Assembly (NCBI GenBank): GCA_021732545.1
Contig: JAKFUW010000088.1
Coordinates: 1 to 9,054, forward strand
Length of the DNA: 9,054 bases
Direction: 5' to 3'
Source of the DNA: Alphaproteobacteria bacterium
Lineage (GTDB): Bacteria > Pseudomonadota > Alphaproteobacteria > Rickettsiales > UBA3002
A program made the translations under genes and the position numbers. Below are positions 1 through 5,119 of this stretch, in pieces (the stretch's first letter is position 1; the number at the start of each line of letters is the position of its first letter). The notes beneath the pieces were generated by a model. The model ran no database searches. It worked only from the letters and a program-made list of their open reading frames with translations, and was not told the origin of the DNA.

Positions 1-1256
1 TAAGTCATGTCGAGCACATCCGCATTATCTTCGACCACTAAAATGGTTTTTTGCGCAACCGGCGCTGCAATCTGTTGCGTTGCCTGAGCGGTCTTGGTTT
101 CTAACGGCTGAGCTGAAGTTGGCAGGTAAATGGTGATGCGGGTGCCAAAACCCAATTCGCTGTAGATTTTGATATGACCCGCACTTTGTTTCACAAAGCC
201 ATAGACCATACTCAAGCCAAGCCCTGTCCCTTTTCCGATTCCTTTGGTTGAGAAAAAAGGATCAAACGCCTTTTCAATAACCTCTGGCGGCATTCCTTCT
301 CCTGTATCGCTGACCGACAGCACCACATGATCAACCGGTGCAAAATCGATGCCTTTTTCAGTGAAGGTGGGATCATAGGCAAGGTTACGCGTTTCAAAAA
401 TCAGCTTACCGCCTTTGGGCATGGCATCACGCGCATTGACAGCCAGATTGATCAATGCGTTTTGCAGTTGTGCATGGTCCGCGCAAATGGGCCATACATT
501 TTCCTCAAAATGGGTAATCACCTCGATACGCTCGCCTAAGGTGCGGCTGATCCATTTACTTAAATAAAGGATCAGCTCGTTTAAATCTAACACATCGGGT
601 TGAAGTGTCTGTTTGCGCGCAAAGGCAAGTAGCTGATGAATCAGCTCAGCCCCATGTTCCGATGCCGTAATACATGGCGCCAGATATTTTTGAAACGGAT
701 GGTCGCTGGCTAGTTTCTCGCTCACAATATCCAGATTGCCCAAAATAATCGCTAACAGATTATTAAAATCATGCGCCACCCCAGCGGTCAGCTGGCCGAT
801 GGCCTCCATTTTTTGTCCCTGTTGTAATTGTTCGCGCTGCTTTTGCGCTTCATGCCGTTCGGTGATATTGCGGATAATCCCCACAAACGCATGTTCGCCA
901 CCCTGATTGGTTGCACCCACCGATAATTCCATCGGAAAGGTGGAATTATCTTTACGTTTCCCCGTTACCTCTCGGCCAATACCAATGATTTTAGCGGTTC
1001 CTGTTTGCTTGTAATTTTCCAGATACCGATCATGTTCACCATGATAGGGATCGGGCATCAGCATCGAAATATTTTTACCTAATACTTCGGCGCTGTTATA
1101 TCCAAACAATGATTCACATGCTTTGTTATAAGATTGAATCAGGCCGCGCCCATCAATCGTAATCACGCCATCTACAATCGTATCAAGAATGGTGCTGACC
1201 AGACTTTCAAGCCTTGCATGTACTGCCTGCGATTCTGCTATGAGAGTATTTGGCAT
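1..1256 (-). CDS. hybrid sensor histidine kinase with FixL-like PAS domain (3' end cut off by window)
   Basis: The 418 visible residues show PAS, HisKA, HATPase and the first residues of a receiver domain. The PAS domain (about 18-135) resembles the FixL haem domain, with MPDPYHGEHDRYL around H75 and IIGIGR ending at R95. By my recalled alignment these match the proximal haem histidine and distal oxygen-sensing arginine of FixL. The phospho-acceptor is H162 in GVAHDFNN. ATP-binding motifs follow: N box at 266-279, DTGEGMP at 317-323, FDPFFSTK at 331-338 and GKGTGLGL at 341-348. A linker leads to ILVVEDNADV at 405-414, the start of a receiver whose phospho-aspartate lies outside the window. 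No transmembrane segment is seen, so it should be cytoplasmic. The ATG follows directly on the TAA of the upstream receiver gene, with AGAAGG 8 nt before it, so the two are probably translationally coupled. Haem binding is inferred; the kinase assignment is firm. Confidence 0.93.
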   Translation of the reverse strand, partial: MPNTLIAESQAVHARLESLVSTILDTIVDGVITIDGRGLIQSYNKACESLFGYNSAEVLGKNISMLMPDPYHGEHDRYLENYKQTGTAKIIGIGREVTGKRKDNSTFPMELSVGATNQGGEHAFVGIIRNITERHEAQKQREQLQQGQKMEAIGQLTAGVAHDFNNLLAIILGNLDIVSEKLASDHPFQKYLAPCITASEHGAELIHQLLAFARKQTLQPDVLDLNELILYLSKWISRTLGERIEVITHFEENVWPICADHAQLQNALINLAVNARDAMPKGGKLIFETRNLAYDPTFTEKGIDFAPVDHVVLSVSDTGEGMPPEVIEKAFDPFFSTKGIGKGTGLGLSMVYGFVKQSAGHIKIYSELGFGTRITIYLPTSAQPLETKTAQATQQIAAPVAQKTILVVEDNADVLDMT

Positions 1257-1661
1257 TTACACGGCCTTCTGGATTAAAAGATCAGGGTCATATTTAATTT
1301 TTCTCAATAGCGAGCGAAGCGTGTTGATGCGGATGGGTTTTGCCAAATTGGCAATGATGTTTAGCCCCATCGCCGTTCCCAATCGCTCGGCGATCTGCCT
1401 ACTCTCATTGGTGCTACCACTTAAAATCACGATGTAGGATTTGACATATTGCTGACGCAGATAAGACATGACTTCGAGTCCGTCGAAATCCGGCATCAAA
1501 AGATCGAGAAAAATAAAATCTGGTTCAAACTGCTTGTCATGAAGATTAATCGATTCAGGGTGGGTAACAATCTGGGTTAAAAAGCCCTCTTGGATCGCCA
1601 CTTCCTCAATGAACGAAGCGATGGCTGGCTCATCTTCAATAATCATTATCTTTTGCTGCAT
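1257..1661 (-). CDS. stand-alone response-regulator receiver protein
   Basis: This is a single CheY-like receiver domain of about 134 residues with no DNA-binding output domain. Numbered from the ATG at 1661, it begins MQQKIMIIEDEP, giving the acidic pair E9/D10. The phospho-accepting aspartate is D53 in IFLDLLMPD, the switch serine is S81 in ILSGS, and the conserved lysine is K108 in AKPIR. The ATG at 1661 is preferred because GAAAG lies 7 nt upstream; the ATG at 1667 is also possible. A TTG at 1694 would extend the frame but lies inside the likely promoter. The protein probably passes phosphate to or from the hybrid kinase encoded immediately downstream, as in phosphorelays with a separate receiver; this partnership is inferred from the zero-gap arrangement. 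The effector it controls is not visible. Confidence 0.92.
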   Translation of the reverse strand: MQQKIMIIEDEPAIASFIEEVAIQEGFLTQIVTHPESINLHDKQFEPDFIFLDLLMPDFDGLEVMSYLRQQYVKSYIVILSGSTNESRQIAERLGTAMGLNIIANLAKPIRINTLRSLLRKIKYDPDLLIQKAV

Positions 1662-1693
1662 AAACATACTTTCAAATGAAGCGCGCAAATACA

Positions 1694-1723
1694 ACCTTAC
1701 GTTTATCCCAATAAAACTGTCAA
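1694..1723 (-). promoter_or_regulatory. candidate sigma-70 type promoter of the receiver/kinase pair
   Basis: Read on the minus strand, a perfect TTGACA (1718-1723) is followed after 18 bases by TAAGGT (1694-1699), a weak -10. Transcription would start near 1687, leaving a leader of about 20-25 nt before the ATGs at 1667 and 1661. This argues against the TTG at 1694 as the start. The surrounding gap up to trhO is very AT-rich. The -10 match is poor, so confidence is moderate. Confidence 0.45.
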
Positions 1724-1850
1724 CTAATTTTCAAAGAAAAAATTATGTATCATATTGAGATTAATGAGTAATTTTTGTAATTTAAAGTGCAAAAAGCATC
1801 AATATGAAACAGGTTGAGATGAATCTGAAAAAATTTAATCGCAACTGTCT

Positions 1851-2687
1851 TTATTCAAAACAATAGCGGCACTGAGAGCCAGCGATATAGTTCGCATGAG
1901 CACGATCATCGGGTTGCTGAGGATTGCCGCATACGGGACATTTGGTGATGTGCACCGCGTCAGATAGATCATGATTCACCGCCACGCGGTCATCAAACAC
2001 ATAACACACGCCTTCCCACAGGCTTTGATCGTGCGCGATATCTTCCAGATATTGCAACACACCACCATCCAGATGAAAGACTTCTTCCACACCATAATCG
2101 AGCAGGAAGCTCGAATATTTTTCGCAGCGAATGCCGCCGGTGCAATACATCGCCACACGTTTGTGAATGGCTGGGTCGATGGTCTGTTCGGTGAACGCCA
2201 CCATCTCTTTGAAATCGGAGGTCTGTGGGTTGATCGCGCCTTTAAAGCGGCCAATGCGATATTCATAATCGTTACGCACATCGATGGTCAGCACATCGGG
2301 CTGCGTGATCAGTTCGTTCCAATCGTTGGGCTTCACATGCACACCCACGCAACGGGTGGGGTCGGCAGGCACACCGAGCGAAATCAGTTCGGAGCGACAT
2401 TTGACCTTGGCGCGAACAAATGGCGGAAAGGCCACCACGCTTTCTTTGGTGTGGAGCGCGCCGATCGGGGCTTGCTGCAATTCATCCATCAGCGCATCGA
2501 GCTGGTCGCGCTTGGCCGATACCGTCGCGTTGATTCCTTCGCGCGCTAAAATCACCGTACCGCCCACGGCGTGGCGCGCCATCGCATCTTGGATATGAGA
2601 TTTAAGCTGCTCGGTATCATCCAGCGCCACAAATTTATAAAAGGTGCTGACGATGAATGGATCGGGTGATGTGAGTGTCTGGTTCAT
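1851..2687 (-). CDS. trhO: tRNA uridine(34) 5-hydroxylase TrhO (YceA family, rhodanese fold)
   Basis: TrhO hydroxylates U34 of certain tRNAs to 5-hydroxyuridine in an oxygen-dependent reaction, the precursor step for mo5U/cmo5U-type wobble modifications. The 278-residue protein has the family layout. An N-terminal acylphosphatase-like part (about 10-100) contains GTVILAREGINATV at 43-56. A rhodanese domain (about 125-225) contains the ...IDVRNDYEYRIG region and the active-site loop YCTGGIRCEK with the catalytic C182. The C-terminal tail has C250-x2-C253 and C273-x2-C276, a zinc-ribbon-like pattern common in this family. The length is normal and no key residue is missing. The ATG at 2687 fits the N-terminal pattern, although no good ribosome-binding site is seen. 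About 190 bases separate its stop from the receiver gene, so the two are probably separate units. A palindrome over its presumed promoter suggests regulation. Confidence 0.95.
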   Translation of the reverse strand: MNQTLTSPDPFIVSTFYKFVALDDTEQLKSHIQDAMARHAVGGTVILAREGINATVSAKRDQLDALMDELQQAPIGALHTKESVVAFPPFVRAKVKCRSELISLGVPADPTRCVGVHVKPNDWNELITQPDVLTIDVRNDYEYRIGRFKGAINPQTSDFKEMVAFTEQTIDPAIHKRVAMYCTGGIRCEKYSSFLLDYGVEEVFHLDGGVLQYLEDIAHDQSLWEGVCYVFDDRVAVNHDLSDAVHITKCPVCGNPQQPDDRAHANYIAGSQCRYCFE

Positions 2688-2733
2688 GGATTGCTATGTG
2701 CACTAAAAAGCCATAAAAGGCAAGGATGTGTCG

Positions 2734-2752
2734 TTTGATATACTATATCAAA
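2734..2752. promoter_or_regulatory. 19-bp perfect palindrome, likely operator over the trhO promoter
   Basis: TTTGATATA-C-TATATCAAA has two 9-base arms around one central base, 47 bases upstream of the trhO ATG. Read on the minus strand it contains -10-like hexamers (TATAGT at 2742-2747, TATATC at 2737-2742). AAGACA at 2760-2765 is spaced 17 bases from the second, so the palindrome would cover the -10 region, the usual place for a repressor site. It resembles an FNR/FixK box at its ends (TTGAT...ATCAA), but the spacing is 7 bases rather than 4. The regulator is unknown. Confidence 0.5.
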
Positions 2753-2782
2753 TTAACTTTGTCTTTCCACATTAACATGATT

Positions 2783-2843
2783 GTCATCCTGAATTTATTT
2801 CAGGATCATTTCGAATAGATGCGCCAAACAAGTTCGGCATGAC
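2783..2843. repeat. palindromic repeat, GTCATCCTGAA type
   Basis: This is an imperfect inverted repeat of about 61 bp. The left end is GTCATCCTGAATTTATTT; the right end AAACAAGTTCGGCATGAC is its complement with 4 mismatches in 18. Inside the left half is a smaller perfect hairpin, ATCCTGAA / TTCAGGAT, with a 5-base loop. It resembles dispersed intergenic palindromic elements known in many alphaproteobacterial genomes. It has no T-run, so it is not a typical intrinsic terminator, although its RNA would be strongly folded. Confidence 0.7.
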
Positions 2844-2888
2844 AAATGGGGAATTCTAAATTTAAACGACTATAAAAAAACTAACGTC

Positions 2889-2996
2889 GTCATCGCGAGG
2901 AGTAACGCCGAAGTGTAACGAAGGCGAACGACGTGGCGATCCAGCTTGTGTTCTGATGTTTGGATTGCCACGCTCACTGCGTTCGCTCGCAATGAC
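2889..2996. repeat. compound palindromic repeat, GTCATCGCGAG / GTGGCGATCCA type
   Basis: Two nested pairs of arms are visible. The outer pair is GTCATCGCGAG (2889-2899) with CTCGCAATGAC (2986-2996); the inner pair is GTGGCGATCCA (2933-2943) with TGGATTGCCAC (2961-2971). Each pair is complementary apart from one G-T type mismatch. The blocks TGGATTGCCACGC and CTCGCAATGACG recur exactly, in the same order and orientation, at 6873-6885 and 6901-6912, so the two loci belong to one repeat family. It lies just after the stop of the small gene at 3010 in the direction of transcription. Confidence 0.8.
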
Positions 2997-3009
2997 GAAC
3001 AATAATGAT

Positions 3010-3144
3010 TCAGGTACTTTTTAAGATAATTTGATGCAATTCACAGATATGATGTTTGATATCGGCTAATTCTGCATGGGTTTTGCGGTCATTATCGCGC
3101 AAATGACGCAGCTGTTCTAATACAATGTTATCAACGTCTGACAT
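3010..3144 (-). CDS. small hypothetical protein, 44 residues, helical
   Basis: The frame runs from ATG at 3144 to TGA at 3010 and encodes MSDVDNIVLEQLRHLRDND... ending in IILKST. The sequence is rich in L, E, R, H and D with hydrophobic residues at heptad-like spacing (V-L-L-L, then I-I-L-I-I), so it is probably one amphipathic or coiled-coil helix. The opening MSDV(D/E)xxVLEQLRxxR looks like short uncharacterised coiled-coil proteins of alphaproteobacteria, but I cannot name a family or function. It follows the Nudix gene by 49 bases on the same strand and may be co-transcribed. No clear Shine-Dalgarno sequence precedes the ATG. A chance frame cannot be excluded, but the protein-like composition and its place just outside the repeat block favour a real gene. 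Confidence 0.6.
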   Translation of the reverse strand: MSDVDNIVLEQLRHLRDNDRKTHAELADIKHHICELHQIILKST

Positions 3145-3193
3145 AGTACAAAGATAGGCAAAATCGTCTAAAAAGCAACAACATTAAAGGGGG

Positions 3194-4348
3194 TTAATGC
3201 AGCGTAATCTGCTGACCTGCTTGGCTCGATTGAACGCGCTGCTGCCAGCTTCCTGCCTTAGCACCATCCAGATGAACATGGATGTGCGTGCCGCCCGCAC
3301 CCGCCGATTCAACCAACTCGCTGGGAGAATCATCCGGCTTGGTGATGCTGGGGTGATTTTTAGCAAGTAGCGCAGAGCCTTTTTCAAACAACTCCGCATG
3401 AGCAGGGCGGAAATAATCATAAGCACCATCGATGTGAACGGCGATGCGTGGTGGCTGTGTGCCTGCATGATTATCTTTTCCATCAAAGGAAAAAGATTGC
3501 GGGCCGGAATGCCGCGACACATCGCGCAAGGAAACCCAGCGCACGGTTGCAACATCATCTGCGGCCCGCACAGGAGGTGCCTCGGGAAACCGGCCAAGAT
3601 CGGCCAGGTAAAATGCATCAATCGCGTGCGTGGGGGCTTTTTCTTTCAAGCCGCAATCGCTGCGCACGAACAGTTGTTTGAGTTGGGTATCTTTTAATGT
3701 TAATCCAGTTTCTTCCTCCAGCTCACGCTTTGCGGCTGAATCCAGATTGTGATCATGATTGAGATCGGCGGGGTTTTTCGGGTCACGCACATTCAAATAA
3801 CCGCCCGGAAAACGCCAGTCATCCTCGATACCCTTGCTATGATCGAGTGGGTCTTTCCAGTTTTTCACCAGCAACACATGCGTTTCATCCTGCGCGTCAC
3901 GATAAGCCGTCATCACAATCGAGCCAGCCGTTGGGCGCGAATAAGGTGATACAAACAGTGTGGTTGGGTTGGTATCGGGATGTCCTTGATCGCCGCTGAT
4001 GCTATCGTGAATGGTGGCGCCATACATATCGATGCCACGTTGTTTGATGAATTTGATCGCAAGCGCTTCGCGTAATGCATCCGCATCGGGGCGGTTGGCA
4101 ACCGCCGCTTCAATCAGCGCCATTGCGGCTTGGGGTGAAACGCTATTAGGGTTGGTAAACGCACCGACTGTGGTTTGATCGCCTTTAAACGTCATCGCGT
4201 CTTTGTTATCGGTGACGGCGATATAATCGGCAGCAGCACTCGCATCCAGAGGCTCTGGCGCACCTGCGATCATTCGCCCGATACGTTTTGCAAAATCTAA
4301 CACGCGCTTACTCTTTTCGTTTTTTAATCTTTTTGTTTTTTGTGGCAA
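3194..4348 (-). CDS. Nudix hydrolase domain protein with unrecognised N- and C-terminal regions
   Basis: Residues about 140-280 form a Nudix domain. WRFPGG (178-183) and RELEEETG (208-215) supply the metal-binding glutamates of the Nudix box, so hydrolysis of a nucleoside diphosphate-X substrate is likely; the substrate cannot be read off. The segment between GG and RE has 24 residues instead of the usual 13, an 11-residue insertion rich in D, N, P and H, and the GX5E glutamate is replaced. An N-terminal region of about 135 residues and a C-terminal tail (about 300-384) match nothing I recognise; the tail contains GGTHIHVHLDG. At 384 residues the protein is about twice a simple Nudix enzyme. 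The farthest start is a TTG at 4348. A GTG at 4303 with AAGAG upstream, or an ATG at 4273, could be used instead. It lies 90 bases downstream of msrA and 49 upstream of the small gene. Confidence 0.85.
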   Translation of the reverse strand: MPQKTKRLKNEKSKRVLDFAKRIGRMIAGAPEPLDASAAADYIAVTDNKDAMTFKGDQTTVGAFTNPNSVSPQAAMALIEAAVANRPDADALREALAIKFIKQRGIDMYGATIHDSISGDQGHPDTNPTTLFVSPYSRPTAGSIVMTAYRDAQDETHVLLVKNWKDPLDHSKGIEDDWRFPGGYLNVRDPKNPADLNHDHNLDSAAKRELEEETGLTLKDTQLKQLFVRSDCGLKEKAPTHAIDAFYLADLGRFPEAPPVRAADDVATVRWVSLRDVSRHSGPQSFSFDGKDNHAGTQPPRIAVHIDGAYDYFRPAHAELFEKGSALLAKNHPSITKPDDSPSELVESAGAGGTHIHVHLDGAKAGSWQQRVQSSQAGQQITLH

Positions 4349-4367
4349 AGATAAAATTTCTGCCTTG

Positions 4368-4418
4368 TCTTCACATTAGCATAATCGTGATTTTGCATTT
4401 GTGACGATTGTGTGAAGA
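4368..4418. repeat. nested inverted repeats between msrA and the Nudix gene
   Basis: The outer arms TCTTCACA (4368-4375) and TGTGAAGA (4411-4418) are perfectly complementary. They enclose inner arms AATCGT (4383-4388) and ACGATT (4404-4409). The inner loop is 15 bases. The structure sits just after the msrA stop and 20 bases before the farthest Nudix start, so it could be an operator or an RNA hairpin between the genes. There is no U-run to make it a standard terminator. Confidence 0.4.
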
Positions 4419-4438
4419 TTGATGGCGTGTGGATGAAT

Positions 4439-5017
4439 TTATTTCTTCCAGAGTTTTTTCAACTTCTCTTTGCGGCCACTCCCTTTTTTGTAGCTATTAT
4501 AATGATCAGGATTGGTTTTATAAAAATCCTGATGATTCGCTTCGGCAACGTAAAACACCGTTGCGGGTAGAATCTCGGTAACGATCGGGTCTTCCAAACG
4601 CTTCTGGCGATCGATTTTAGAGGCTTCGGCCAGTTTTTTCTGAACATCATTCGCATAAAATATGGCGGTATGATAATGCGAGCCACGGTCATAAAATTGG
4701 CCGCCTGCATCGGTCGGGTCAATATTATCCCAGAATGATTCCAGCAATTTCTCATAGGAAATTTTAGCGGGGTCAAACACCACTTCTACCGCTTCGCGGT
4801 GATCGCCCATCGACTGATAAGTCGCGTTTTTGGTGGTGCCACCGGTATAGCCAGACGTCACCGATGCCACGCCCTCAAGCTCTTGTAGTTCAGCTTCCAT
4901 ACACCAAAAACACCCGCCTGCAAACACGGCTTTTTCGGTGCCAGCAGCGGCGGGGTTGGCGGCCAGTGTGGTCATAAAAAGTCCTGTGATCAGCGTGAAC
5001 AATGAAGTTAGGCGCAT
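4439..5017 (-). CDS. msrA: peptide-methionine (S)-S-oxide reductase MsrA, exported
   Basis: MsrA reduces methionine-S-sulfoxide, free or in proteins, back to methionine. The 192-residue protein starts with a signal peptide: MRLTSLF, a hydrophobic stretch to about residue 20, then NPAAAG with a likely cut after AAA near residue 25. It should therefore act in the periplasm. The catalytic motif GGCFWC carries C36 as nucleophile, and C39 makes a CxxC pair; no other cysteine is present. The family block DPTDAGGQFYDRGSHYHTAIF (about 100-120) and a lysine-rich C-terminus follow. The ATG at 5017 is supported by AAGGA (5024-5028) with a 6-base spacer, the best ribosome-binding site in the window. It follows mnmC by 102 bases, with a hairpin between. 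Confidence 0.96.
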   Translation of the reverse strand: MRLTSLFTLITGLFMTTLAANPAAAGTEKAVFAGGCFWCMEAELQELEGVASVTSGYTGGTTKNATYQSMGDHREAVEVVFDPAKISYEKLLESFWDNIDPTDAGGQFYDRGSHYHTAIFYANDVQKKLAEASKIDRQKRLEDPIVTEILPATVFYVAEANHQDFYKTNPDHYNSYKKGSGRKEKLKKLWKK

Positions 5018-5057
5018 AATAGTTCCTTTTTTAAGCTATATCATATTTGTATGGTTA

Positions 5058-5082
5058 TCATGCTGCGGGGCGCGCAGCATGA
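5058..5082. repeat. perfect 10-bp hairpin between mnmC and msrA
   Basis: TCATGCTGCG (5058-5067) pairs perfectly with CGCAGCATGA (5073-5082) around a 5-base loop. On the minus strand it follows the mnmC stop, but no U-tract comes after it, so it is a weak candidate for an intrinsic terminator. The TCATG...CATGA ends resemble those of the repeat at 2783-2843, suggesting a short member of the same palindrome class. It could stabilise the 3' end of the mnmC message. Confidence 0.6.
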
Positions 5083-5119
5083 CGATTCATTTTATTATTC
5101 GCACCCTATCCATAGAAGG

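Larger units (their letters stand above)
2688..3009. other. 322-bp intergenic region between trhO and the small gene
   Basis: No protein-coding gene is supported here. Its trhO-proximal part holds the promoter palindrome (2734-2752). The rest is mostly two adjacent compound palindromic repeats (2783-2843 and 2889-2996). Between and around them are short AT-rich stretches with no recognisable signal. No U-tract terminator was found. Confidence 0.7.

Noticed and set aside
1662..1694. Extended receiver protein starting at TTG 1694
   Set aside because: The TTG overlaps the candidate -10 and has no properly spaced ribosome-binding site. The receiver domain starts normally at the ATG at 1661 or 1667.
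1971..2549. Long open frame on the plus strand, 192 codons
   Set aside because: It is antisense to trhO, whose protein matches its family over the full length. The translated product is rich in H, I, F and R with no recognisable domain.
2735..2751. FNR/FixK box reading of TTGAT...ATCAA
   Set aside because: The spacing between half-sites is 7 bases, whereas the FNR/FixK box has 4.
2783..2996. CRISPR array
   Set aside because: The repeated units are inverted arms of palindromes, not regularly spaced direct repeats with unique spacers, and no cas gene is present.
5058..5082. Intrinsic terminator after mnmC
   Set aside because: The stem is perfect, but no U-tract follows on the minus strand, so it is listed as a palindrome.
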